The position numbers were made by a program, and so were the translations under genes. A DNA stretch of 21,882 nucleotides from the NCBI GenBank assembly GCA_023397245.1, contig JAEWUH010000169.1, positions 1 to 21,882 on the forward strand, in the 5' to 3' direction. This DNA comes from Bacillota bacterium. GTDB lineage: Bacteria; Bacillota; Clostridia; Oscillospirales; Acutalibacteraceae. Numbering within the stretch: the stretch's first letter is position 1; every line of letters begins with the position of its first letter. Shown in pieces: positions 8,134 through 16,600 of the stretch. The notes beneath the pieces were generated by a model that saw only the letters and a list, made by a program, of their open reading frames with translations, did not search any database and had not been told where the DNA came from.

Positions 8134-8178
8134 CTCGTCTGAACAAAATTAGTCTACTATGAGAATGAGGTGATGAAG

Positions 8179-8409
8179 ATGACATACTGCTATAATTTGC
8201 AGCCGGAGAGAAAAAGTGAACCTGCGAATCAATCACAGCGCATGAAGCAAAGGACAGAAAAACTGCTGAATTGCTTCAGAGATTTAAAGATAAGGCAGTT
8301 GCAGGCCGGTAAAAGCGAAGACAATCCTGAACTTGTCTTTATTGCGAAAGCCATCCATAGCTTTGAAAAAGATTTGGAGACCTTACAATCGAATAGCGCG
8401 CTGAAATGA
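8179..8409 (+). CDS. Small hypothetical protein (76 aa)
   Basis: I do not recognise this protein. It starts MTYCYNLQPERKSEP and is charged and probably helical, with the C-terminal half (IAKAIHSFEKDLETLQ) suited to an amphipathic helix or coiled coil. It has no signal peptide or membrane segment. The start at 8179 is chosen because GAGGTGAT (8167-8174) is an excellent ribosome site with 8 bases of spacing; ATG 8173 and GTG 8170 overlap that site. A strong hairpin terminator starts directly after the stop codon, which supports a real, separately transcribed gene. Role unknown. Confidence 0.65.
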   Translation: MTYCYNLQPERKSEPANQSQRMKQRTEKLLNCFRDLKIRQLQAGKSEDNPELVFIAKAIHSFEKDLETLQSNSALK

Positions 8410-8440
8410 CATCACATAGAACTATGTGGTGCCTTTTTGT
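8410..8440 (+). terminator. Rho-independent terminator after the small gene
   Basis: CATCACATAG (8410-8419), a 2-base AA loop, and CTATGTGGTG (8422-8431) pair over ten positions with one G-T wobble, followed by CCTTTTTGTT. It begins one base after the stop codon of the small gene and separates it from the PhoH locus. Confidence 0.85.
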
Positions 8441-8506
8441 TATTGCGGACAAATTACCGGAAATAGGCCTTCCCATCAACAGATCATTTATTTTGGAGGC
8501 AGCTGT

Positions 8507-8770
8507 ATGCAGCAGAAAAGTGAAAACAGAAAAAATTATATACTGGATACGAACGTATTGCTTCATGACCCGGCATGCATTTATAGCTTTAAGGGAAACA
8601 ATGTCATATTGCCCTTGGTGGTTCTGGAAGAACTGGACTCCTTAAAATCACGGGATGGCTTATGCGGCTGCCAGGCGCGGCAGGCTGTGCGGGAGCTTTC
8701 TAAAATTGTGGAAGGAAAAGCGCGGCAAAGTATCCAGGCAGGAATCGAGCTTGAAAAAATATTGTTTTAA
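8507..8770 (+). CDS. PhoH-like protein, N-terminal PIN-domain part (frameshifted gene)
   Basis: ATG 8507 follows GGAGG by 7 bases. The 87-aa frame starts the PIN nuclease domain of the PIN-PhoH (YlaK-type) family: NYILDTNVLLHDP with acidic D14, then ILPLVVLEELDSLKSRDG, then QARQAVRELSKI. It stops at TAA 8768-8770 after GIELEKILF, well short of the full-length ~440-460 aa family. The next frame continues the same protein with VLRIELNGYHN, as in family members, so this is one gene broken by a missing base, most simply in the A6 run at about 8755-8760. It could be a true mutation, a sequencing error, or recoding. A stable product from this half alone is doubtful. Confidence 0.8.
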   Translation: MQQKSENRKNYILDTNVLLHDPACIYSFKGNNVILPLVVLEELDSLKSRDGLCGCQARQAVRELSKIVEGKARQSIQAGIELEKILF

Positions 8771-8796
8771 GAATCGAGCTGAACGGTTACCATAAT

Positions 8797-9882
8797 ATGC
8801 CGGAATATTCTGACGAACTGGAATTAAAAAAGAATGATAATCGGATTCTCCTTACCACGCTCAGCATTCGAAAAAAAGAACCGGAAACAGAAACGATTCT
8901 TGTTTCGAAAGATATCTGCATGCGCCTGAAAGCAGAAGCGCTCGGCCTAAAAACGGAAGACTACGAAACCGACAGGGTGATCCTTGACGATCTGTACCGG
9001 GGGTATGCAACGGCAGTGCTTTCCTCTAAAGAGATTGATAAAATCTATGAATCCGGTCTGAAATGTCCCAAACGAATCAGACTTTATCCAAACCAATTTC
9101 TGCTGGTTCATGCCAGAGACAATCCGGAACAGTCGGTTGTTACCCGATTTAACGGAGAGACACTCGTTCCCATGCAGTATGAAAACAGGACGGCATGGGG
9201 GCTGTCCCCCCTGAATCTGGAACAGAAAATGGCCTTTGAGCTTATGATGGATGACACGGTAAGGTTTGTTTCCGTTACCGGGGGCGCGGGTTCCGGCAAG
9301 ACAATCCTTGCGACTGCCGTCGCGCTGGAAAAGGTGGTTGAGCAGCGTGCTTACCGAAAAATTGTATTTGTCCGGCCCGTTGTTCCGGCGGGGGATAATA
9401 TAGGATTTCTTCCCGGGAACGAAGAAGAAAAGCTCCGCCCGTGGATGGGAAGCTTTTACGATGCTTTTGAAAATTTAATGTATTGCGGAAGAAACCGTAA
9501 ACCAAGGAAAAATTGTACAGAGGATAACGTAACGGTGGATTCCATTATTGAACACTTCAAAAGCGCGGGTATCATCGATATGAAAACCTTCACCTATATG
9601 CGGGGCAGAACACTGTCCGACGCGATTGTAATCGTCGATGAAGCACAGGAGACCACGCCGCACATTGCCAAACTGATGCTGACAAGGGCAGGCCAGAACT
9701 CCAAATTCATTTTTATCGGCGATCCAACCGACAATCAGATTGACAATGCTTTGGTGGATTCGCGCTCCAACGGTCTGGTTTATCTTGTGGAAAGGCTGAA
9801 GGAATCCACGCTTACCGGCCATGTCACATTAAATCAGGTAGAACGCAGCCCGCTTGCAAAGCTTGCGGAAAGGATGTTTTAG
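8797..9882 (+). CDS. PhoH-like ATPase, C-terminal part (frameshifted gene)
   Basis: This is the continuation of the PIN-PhoH protein in the -1 frame. Homologous residues (IVLRIELNGYHN) start about 12 codons before the first ATG at 8797, and that ATG has no convincing ribosome site, so the true gene very likely runs 8507-9882 (about 458 aa with one base restored, against about 440 in Bacillus YlaK). It contains the rest of the PIN domain (KKNDNRILLTTL), RIRLYPNQFLLVH, Walker A GGAGSGKT (K about 265 of the joined protein), RPVVPAGDNIGFLPG, MRGRTLSDAIVIVDEAQE (Walker B, about 378), FIFIGDPTDNQID and a C-terminal ERSPLAKLAERMF. The family consists of RNA-associated ATPases with a PIN nuclease; the cellular role is poorly defined. 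Confidence 0.85.
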   Translation: MPEYSDELELKKNDNRILLTTLSIRKKEPETETILVSKDICMRLKAEALGLKTEDYETDRVILDDLYRGYATAVLSSKEIDKIYESGLKCPKRIRLYPNQFLLVHARDNPEQSVVTRFNGETLVPMQYENRTAWGLSPLNLEQKMAFELMMDDTVRFVSVTGGAGSGKTILATAVALEKVVEQRAYRKIVFVRPVVPAGDNIGFLPGNEEEKLRPWMGSFYDAFENLMYCGRNRKPRKNCTEDNVTVDSIIEHFKSAGIIDMKTFTYMRGRTLSDAIVIVDEAQETTPHIAKLMLTRAGQNSKFIFIGDPTDNQIDNALVDSRSNGLVYLVERLKESTLTGHVTLNQVERSPLAKLAERMF

Positions 9883-9963
9883 CCGAAATCGATTGTTGCT
9901 TTGAATGGCATTAGCAAAGATGCTTGACGTTTTTGCGCTTTTCTAAATTTACTTGAAATAAGA

Positions 9964-10000
9964 ATGGCTGCCTCCGGTCAGCTTTGCCGTGGGCAGCCAT
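9964..10000. other. Hairpin downstream of PhoH
   Basis: A perfect 9-bp inverted repeat, ATGGCTGCC (9964-9972) and GGCAGCCAT (9992-10000), encloses a 19-base loop. There is no tight T tract on the plus strand; the minus strand reads TCTTATTT after it. It may be a weak terminator for either convergent gene. Confidence 0.4.
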
Positions 10001-10202
10001 GGGTTTATAGATTTTTCGGTCAGGAATGTTCGGAGGGGTACAGACCAAAAGCTGAAAATGGTGCAATACTGCCAATACATGGTTGACGGTGATAGGTTAG
10101 GGATGCTATTAAGCACGTAACCATGCCAGACAGGACGATTTGACATGTAAATTAGTTGAAACCTTCAAAACTTAACCCAATGTTGGTAGAATTTTGCTAA
10201 GT

Positions 10203-10312
10203 GAAAACAAAAGCCGGGGATTCCAGCCTCTTCACATAGAAGAGCGCCGGAGTTCCTGGCTTTTTCTCTATCTTACCACAATGCAAAAACGTTCCTTGCA
10301 CAACCTCATGCC
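10203..10312 (+). repeat. Dispersed hairpin repeat, copy B
   Basis: GAAAACAAAAGCC, GGGGATTCC, AGCCTCTTC, loop, GAAGAGCGCC, GGAGTTCC, TGGCTTTTTCTC, TATCTTACCA, then AAAAACGTTC and ACAACCTCATGCC match copies A, C and D in order. Because it is A-flanked on one side and T-flanked on the other, it could terminate the convergent PhoH and STAND-regulator transcripts in both directions. Confidence 0.72.
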
Positions 10313-10373
10313 GAATATCATAACACGGCTTTTTAGTATTTCCGGTAAAATATGCTGGATATTGAATTTGATC

Positions 10374-13232
10374 TTATCTGACATCGGTGTTTAGTGCATC
10401 TTCATAGATTTTTTCAAACTTAATCCTTTTAGGGGTGGCCCAAAATGCCTCGAAATCGGAAAGATATTCTCCGGAATACAGAGAAAGGATCTCATCCTTA
10501 TAACCGGAAGAGGCTTCCTGATTTTTCTGAGCGGCGCGCTTAAAAAGCTCAAAATCGCAGACAAACTCGTCCCGGCAGACACTGTATCGCTTTTCACGGC
10601 ACAGAATCAGCTGCTTTATTCCAAGCGGCGCAAGATCCTTTTTCAGTTGAGCCAAATTGACGCCAATCAGTCCTTTTACATTATTGGATTTCGATTCCGA
10701 CCAGATGGCGTCGTAAATCTGCTCCTTGGTGGCTCCCTGTTCCCCGGCGTCCAGAAGAAAAGCGAAAAGCTCTCGTTCCTTCTTCGTACGCATTTTAACG
10801 GCGCTGTTCCTGTCATGGAAAGGGAAAATGGCAAAGCTGCCAAAGGTTTTTACATAAGCCTTCGGAATATGAAAACCCGCGAAGGCCATGAGCTGCTCCG
10901 CGCAGCCCCGCTCAATGTTGTTGTCATACGCAAACTGCAGCACGGGTCCGTAGTCGTTCAGCGCTCTGAAATATTCATAAATTCCGTTTTCCACACACCG
11001 GCTCAGAAAGAGGGCTGTATACTTCTTTGCATTCTCCCACTGGTGGGCTGCCAGTGAATAGCGGGCCAGCACGCCATAGGCAAGAGTGGAATGCAGGTAC
11101 GTTCCGGTATTTTCGCCGACCTCCGCACACTGTTTTGCGCACATGACCGCGTTTGAAAAATCATGCACTGCGGCAAAATAGCCCATCAGCCTTGCCAGCA
11201 TGATGGATTTAAAATAATCGCCGCAGTCGTTCAGATGCTGAAAAATTTCCTGAATTGTCTGTTCATTTGCTCCGCCTTCAAACATGATGCTGTAGGTAAG
11301 CCGCTGTAGCCGCGCCCACCTCTGCTGATAGGTAGCCCTGCGGTAAAGAGGCGCGTATTCGTCCGCAAGAGCAAAGTACTTTTTGGTTATATCATAGGAT
11401 GAGTTGATCCCGTTGGAACGGTCGATGAACGTGTTCTGAAAATAGACTTCTGCAGCGAACAGATAGCCGGACCACATTTCCTCATATTTGCCGTAGTGCT
11501 TCATTTGGTTCAGTGCGTCAGTCAGTACATTCAGCGACCGTTCCCGGTCACCCAGCATTTGATAAGCTTTGGCTGCATAAATGCCCACCTCGTGAATATC
11601 CAAAGATTCCTTGTCTTCCTCCGGGAGGGCAAGGCTTTTTTCATAACTGGCAACTGCCTCACGCATGTTACCGGCGAAAAAATGGACGGCGGTCATAAAC
11701 CGTTCCAGCCGGGCTTTGATTCTGAGATTTCCCTCCCGCGCCCACCGATCGATCTCTTGCCGCGCAAGGGCGTAAGCCTCTATGACGCGGGAATTCCAGC
11801 AAAGGTTATATAGTTTTTCCACAACGATCAGATAGGCTGTTTCCGGCTCACATTGTGCAAGATCCGGCAGCAGCCGGTTTAAAAGCTCATCGGAGGCTTC
11901 AAAGGAAACATCGTTGCGGAGCACGCGGGCCTTGTGCAGCATGGCTTCCATATAAAGAGTACGGTTTGCCTGATTCAGCGCCGGAACAGCGCGGTCAAGC
12001 GCTTTCTGCGCCTCTGTAAAATTTCCGATACAGGATAAAAAAACACCTTTTGCAAGCAGGAAATCAGCGCCGGAGGATTCATCCTCACCAATAACTTGGA
12101 ACCACCGCCGCAGTTCGCTGAAAGAACCGGACCGAATCAGTGGCCGGTAGCTCACCAAAATGATTTGCTTCAGAAGTATGCGGTCATTAAGTCTTATGGC
12201 GTATTCGGCGGACATCGGGAAATCCTGTTTCTCCAGATAATACCGCGCGGCACCGCGCCGCAGTTCGGAAGCCCGGGCGGGCTCCAGCGTTTTGAGCAGG
12301 CATTTTTGAAACAGCGCGTGATAGCAGTAATGTCCTTCTCCGGTCTTGACGGTGAACAGGTTCCTTGCGGTAAGACTGTCCAGTACCAATCCGGAATCTT
12401 TCCGCTCCAGAACCGTGTCCAGCATGGAGGCGTCCAGATCGTCAAAGCAGGCGGAACACTTCAAAAAGTCCGCCGTTTCAGACGGCAGGCGGTTGATGCA
12501 TTCATAGAAAAGGTAGGAGGACAAAACATCGGAGCCCTGAGACGGAACGTCGGTCGGAGAGATGCCGCTTTCCAGCAGAACCCGGAAGGAACCCACGGCC
12601 AGAGGCCATCCCTCGGTTGTCCGGTAAATATCGCTGTCAAAAACCCCGAGAATCTGTTCGGCTTCCGCCTCCGTAAAAGCCAATTTGTCACGCCCGATTT
12701 CAAGGATGCTTCCCCGCACCTTCAGCGGCGCAAATTCAGGCCACGGCGTTTCCCGGCTGCCCAGAAGCAGCCGCATGGAGTCGGGAGAAAAGCGCAGAAA
12801 ACAGACGAGGAGCTCCTTAACCCCGCGGTTCCGGATGGTATGGAGGTCGTCGAAAACAAATACAATTTGGGAGGACAGGTTTTCAATGCTCCCGATGAGG
12901 GCATTGGCCAGAATGGAAGTAAAGTTTTCTTTCTCCATAAAAGGCAGGCACTCCGACGGCTGAAAGCCGTATTGAGGAAAAATGTGCCGCACCGCCTCGC
13001 AAAGTGTGTCGGCAAAGGATAGAACGTCGGATTCCCCCGTGAGTGAAAGCCAGACGGCGCACCCCGCATGTCTTGCCAGCTGCGCCAGAAGAGTCGTCTT
13101 TCCGTAGCCGGCCCCGGCATGTACAAAGACAATCCTTTTTGCATCACTTTCAATCCGATCGATTAGTGTTTGCCGAATCATCTCCCCGGGTGCCGCTTTC
13201 GGCACTGTAAGGAGCGAATTTGCCCTCTTCAT
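10374..13232 (-). CDS. MalT-like STAND ATPase transcriptional regulator with C-terminal winged helix/BTAD segment
   Basis: This 952-aa protein starts at ATG 13232 with GGAGG 6 bases upstream. The N-terminal STAND ATPase of the MalT/LuxR-like type has Walker A HAGAGYGKTTLL (about 38-49), Walker B IVFVFDDLHTI (D128, D129), LLLGSRETPWPEF, and the conserved TEGWPLAVGSF. A long TPR-like helical region runs from about 330 to 790. Instead of a LuxR HTH, the C-terminus (about 795-890) is an OmpR/SARP-type winged helix (RTKKERELFAFLLDAGE, TKEQIYDAIW), followed by about 60 residues resembling the start of a BTAD domain (LYSGEYLSDFEAFW). BTAD domains are usually about 150 aa, so this one is short. Such proteins are signal-gated activators. 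It is divergent from the Cys-rich/LRR genes 118 bp away, its likely targets. Confidence 0.87.
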   Translation of the reverse strand: MKRANSLLTVPKAAPGEMIRQTLIDRIESDAKRIVFVHAGAGYGKTTLLAQLARHAGCAVWLSLTGESDVLSFADTLCEAVRHIFPQYGFQPSECLPFMEKENFTSILANALIGSIENLSSQIVFVFDDLHTIRNRGVKELLVCFLRFSPDSMRLLLGSRETPWPEFAPLKVRGSILEIGRDKLAFTEAEAEQILGVFDSDIYRTTEGWPLAVGSFRVLLESGISPTDVPSQGSDVLSSYLFYECINRLPSETADFLKCSACFDDLDASMLDTVLERKDSGLVLDSLTARNLFTVKTGEGHYCYHALFQKCLLKTLEPARASELRRGAARYYLEKQDFPMSAEYAIRLNDRILLKQIILVSYRPLIRSGSFSELRRWFQVIGEDESSGADFLLAKGVFLSCIGNFTEAQKALDRAVPALNQANRTLYMEAMLHKARVLRNDVSFEASDELLNRLLPDLAQCEPETAYLIVVEKLYNLCWNSRVIEAYALARQEIDRWAREGNLRIKARLERFMTAVHFFAGNMREAVASYEKSLALPEEDKESLDIHEVGIYAAKAYQMLGDRERSLNVLTDALNQMKHYGKYEEMWSGYLFAAEVYFQNTFIDRSNGINSSYDITKKYFALADEYAPLYRRATYQQRWARLQRLTYSIMFEGGANEQTIQEIFQHLNDCGDYFKSIMLARLMGYFAAVHDFSNAVMCAKQCAEVGENTGTYLHSTLAYGVLARYSLAAHQWENAKKYTALFLSRCVENGIYEYFRALNDYGPVLQFAYDNNIERGCAEQLMAFAGFHIPKAYVKTFGSFAIFPFHDRNSAVKMRTKKERELFAFLLDAGEQGATKEQIYDAIWSESKSNNVKGLIGVNLAQLKKDLAPLGIKQLILCREKRYSVCRDEFVCDFELFKRAAQKNQEASSGYKDEILSLYSGEYLSDFEAFWATPKRIKFEKIYEDALNTDVR

Positions 13233-13259
13233 ATGCAGCCTCCGCTTTATTTTCTTTCC

Positions 13260-13278
13260 ATATTATACCGTATAATAT
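13260..13278. promoter_or_regulatory. 19-bp perfect palindrome carrying opposed TATAAT boxes
   Basis: ATATTATAC, a central C, and GTATAATAT form a perfect palindrome between the divergent regulator and the Cys-rich gene. It supplies TATAAT on the plus strand (13271-13276) and on the minus strand (rc of 13262-13267). The latter gives the regulator a leader of about 20-25 bases. Neither has a good -35 (plus TATTTT, minus AATTTT), as expected for activator-dependent promoters. It could equally be an operator that shuts both directions. Role inferred. Confidence 0.55.
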
Positions 13279-13350
13279 AGTAAAAAAATTATATAAAAGC
13301 ATGAAATGTCGTTTTTTGTTAGCGGTTTTGTTAAGGGTCGGGGGGATATA

Positions 13351-13629
13351 ATGAAAGAAAATGAGGTGAAGCAAATGGTGGGTAGTTCTAAATCTGAAGT
13401 GTATCTGAATGACAGACGCTGCGGGGTAGGCGAGACGCAGTTTCCATGCGCGGGGAAATGCTGCGAAGCGCAGGAAGGGACTGTCGGAAGGGAATACGGT
13501 AGTCTCTGCCCCTGCTGCTCCGTTTTGAATCTGCCGATCGACAGTACAAGCCTTGAAGCTGTGACATTCTTTGAATGCACCCGCAACGGCTACGTCAGAC
13601 GGGTAAAAGGTTCCGGACTTTCACGATAA
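13351..13629 (+). CDS. Small cysteine-rich protein (92 aa), unknown function
   Basis: ATG 13351 follows GGGGGG by 5 bases. The product has eight cysteines at residues 24, 33, 37, 38, 53, 55, 56 and 76, including FPCAGKCC and LCPCC, which suggests a metal-binding (zinc-ribbon-like) fold. It has no signal peptide or membrane segment, so it should be cytoplasmic. It lies 45 bp before the LRR surface protein without a terminator between, so the two are probably co-transcribed from the region that diverges from the STAND regulator. It might regulate or assist expression or export of that protein, but this is only an inference from position. Not recognised as a known family. Confidence 0.65.
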   Translation: MKENEVKQMVGSSKSEVYLNDRRCGVGETQFPCAGKCCEAQEGTVGREYGSLCPCCSVLNLPIDSTSLEAVTFFECTRNGYVRRVKGSGLSR

Positions 13630-13674
13630 TGAATCCATACTGCAAAAGGGAAATGTTAAAGGAGGATGAGCAAA

Positions 13675-16600
13675 ATGAAGAAAATTTTTCAAAAGTTTTT
13701 ATGCATAGCTTTGGCCGCCAGTATAGTGACGGCAATGATGCCGAAGCTGACCGCGTACGCGGAAACCCTGAACTGGAAAGACAGCACGGATGGAAGCTGG
13801 TACAGCGAATCCGAAGCAAACTATAAAATCGGAACAGCTCAGCAGCTCGCGGGGTTTGCCAAGCTGGTGAACGGCGGAATATCGTTCACCGGTAAAACGG
13901 TTACGCTAACTTCCGATATCGACCTTGCCGGCAGAGAATGGACGCCAATCGGCACAGATGTCGGCAACCGATTCCAGGGAGCTTTCGACGGCCAGACCCA
14001 CGTCATTTCCAACCTTACCATCGGAAGTCCGGATAATCCCAACCCGGATTTGCTTTATCTGGGACTGTTCGGTTATTTGAGCCAAACGGACGGCGCGGCG
14101 GTTCGGCAGGTAGGAATTGAAAATGCAAAAATCTATTCCTCCCACGCAGACGCGGATGCGGGCGGGCTGGCCGGTCTGGTGGCGAATGCAAGCAGTGAAA
14201 GTAAAGACCTGCATCTGGAAAAGACCTATGTGACAGGCGGAATATATGCCGGCGGGAGCGGCAGCTGCGCAGGCGGCGGCATTGGAAAAGTGAATATTTC
14301 CTACAATCACGGATATTTTTACTATATGAATTCCTATGCAAGCTGTGATGTGTCCGCCCAACTGTACGCGGGGGGTCTTCTGGGCTACAGTGCAACATGT
14401 GGAACCAATTACACGGGCTTGATGTGCAACCGGGATAAGGAACAGACGGTTGCTGGGAAAGAAGTGGCCGCGGCTGATAGAAAACTGTTCGGCTTAGATA
14501 GATCATTCGGCGGAGCTCTGGACAAAACCCATTGCTTAACAGCTTCCGAGATGAAGACCGACACTTTCCTTTGCAACAGCAGCATGAGCACTACTAATTT
14601 CGGCAGCATCAACTATGGCATTTATTACAGCCAGATAGGGTTTGGGCTCAGAGAAGGAGAAAACGACGGCCTTCCCATACTGAAAATGCTGTTAAGGCCG
14701 CTGAACGTGGGTGATTCATTCACCGGAGGCGACGGGTATACCTACACGGCAACTTCTGTCGGAGATAAAAAGGAAGCTAAGTTTACCAGTGCAGCGAGTG
14801 CTTCCGGCGTACTTACGATTCCATCCGTTACGTCATACGACGATGTGCCGTATCATGTTACTGCGGTGGGGGATTACGCGCTCTACGGCCAAACCGCCCT
14901 CACGGGGCTCACTATATCATCCGGAGTTACTGCGATTGGTGATAAAGCATTTTATAACTGTACGAATCTGGAAAGTGTATCGATCGCGGATTCTGTCAAA
15001 ACCATTGGTGAGATGGCATTTTATAACTGCGGCATTAAAAGTCTCGAGCTGGCAAACGGATTAACGGGATTAGGGAACTGGGCATTTTTTGGATGCAAGA
15101 ACCTGAAATCCGTTGCCTTGCCGGACAGTCTTACGACCTGCGGCAGCAGCATATTCCGGGAATGTACCGCGTTGGAATCAATAAACATCCCTTCCGGCCT
15201 GACTGCAATTAGCACTGAAATGCTGATGGGAACTAGCCTAGAAAGTATCACGCTTCCCGAAAGCATAACTTCCGTAGGCATGTATGCGTTAAGTTCTTGC
15301 CCGAAACTGAAAAGCATTACGTTTCTTGGGAACCTGCAGAAAATCGATCAAGATGCCTTCAGCAACAATCCGCTTTTGAAAACAATCGTCTTTAAAAGTG
15401 CAGTTCCTCCTACTACAATATATAAGGGTGGCATATTCTTCGGCGACCCCCATCCGATTTACGGTCAGGTGCCGTCCGGCTCGGTGGAAGCTTATCAAAC
15501 GGCGTTCTCCGCGGCATACTATTCCTCGTATTACATTAAATTCGGCGACCAGCCCCTGCAGCTTTGTGCAGGTGAAACGTTTACAGCCCCAAACAGCGGA
15601 ACAGTGATTACGTATAAGGTTACTTCCGCTTCGCCTGCGACGGTGGAAGTGGCTGCCGGTTCTCCGGCTTATTCCGGTTCGGTAATTATCCCCGGCTCCG
15701 TAAAAGGTTCCGACGGATACACCTATCAGGTGACCGGGATTGGCAGCGGCGCGTTCAGCGGCTGCGGAGGACTCACGAGCGCAGTTTTACCGTCGGGTGT
15801 GGCCGCAGTAGGCAATCAGGCCTTTTCCGGCTGTACCGCGCTTACGGAACTTACTTTTGAGGGCGGAGTGCCGAAGACCGTTGGCACAGACGTTTTTACA
15901 GGAGACCGTTCGGTTACCTGTGTTGTACCTCCCGTCGGCTTGGAATCCTATAAAACCGCGCTTTTGTCCTATATCAGCGGCGGGCAGGTAACCGTAAAGT
16001 CCGGGGCATATGCGGATGGCTTCCAGTTTGCTGAAAAGAATGAAAAGGGCGTTTCCATTCGATATCAGGTGATTTCCGCGGAAAACAAAACCGTGGAAGT
16101 CATTGCGAACAGTCCGTCTTATTCCGGCGAAGTAATAATTCCCGCTTCGGTAATCGGTGAGGACGGAAATACTTACGCTGTAACGGTAATCGGTCAGAAA
16201 GCATTTTTGGACTGCTCCGGTCTGAGCGGCATTTCCCTGCCGGAAAGCATTGCCTCCATTGACGACTGGGCATTTGAAAACTGCTCCAAACTGACCGGCG
16301 TTACTGTGCCGGATAACGTGACGCAAATCGGGAAATACGCGTTCAAGGGCTGTAAGGGGCTGACGGAAATTAGGCTTCCGGCGAACCTCGCGTCCCTCGG
16401 CGTATGCTCGTTTATGAACTGTACCGGCCTTGAAAGCGTTACGATACCGGATAAGATTCCGGAAATTGCCCAGCAGACGTTTGACGGCTGCACTAAGCTG
16501 AAAACAATTTCCATCGGAAGCGGCGTGACCTCCATCGGCGATATGGCGTTTATGGGATGCTCCGGACTAGCGGATATCACAATCCCCGCCGGGGTGGAAT

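Larger units (their letters stand above)
7866..8178. other. Intergenic region after the phosphoesterase gene
   Basis: About 310 bp. The first part carries dispersed repeat copy C, whose strong hairpin may also end the upstream transcript. The second part is AT-rich and contains a possible promoter (8106-8133) and the ribosome site of the small gene at 8179. Nothing else is recognised. Confidence 0.6.
9883..10373. other. Intergenic region between convergent PhoH and STAND-regulator genes
   Basis: 491 bp without a convincing gene. It contains a hairpin at 9964-10000 (ATGGCTGCC / GGCAGCCAT) and repeat copy B at about 10203-10312. A 51-codon plus-strand stretch from 9962 (FIDFSVRNVRRGTDQKLKMV and on, no start codon) looks protein-like and might be a decayed gene remnant, but I could not assign it. 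Confidence 0.5.

Noticed and set aside
9949..10146. 65-codon minus-strand frame
   Set aside because: No ribosome site, composition unlike the neighbouring genes, and it crosses the 9964-10000 hairpin.
12096..13022. Long open frame on the plus strand (308 codons)
   Set aside because: It lies antisense inside the STAND regulator, whose Walker motifs and domain order are clear. The antisense product has low complexity and no recognisable domain or ribosome site.
13666..13674. ATG 13666 as start of the LRR protein
   Set aside because: The AAAGGAGG ribosome site directly abuts this ATG, while ATG 13675 has a 9-base spacing and begins a typical signal peptide (MKKIF).
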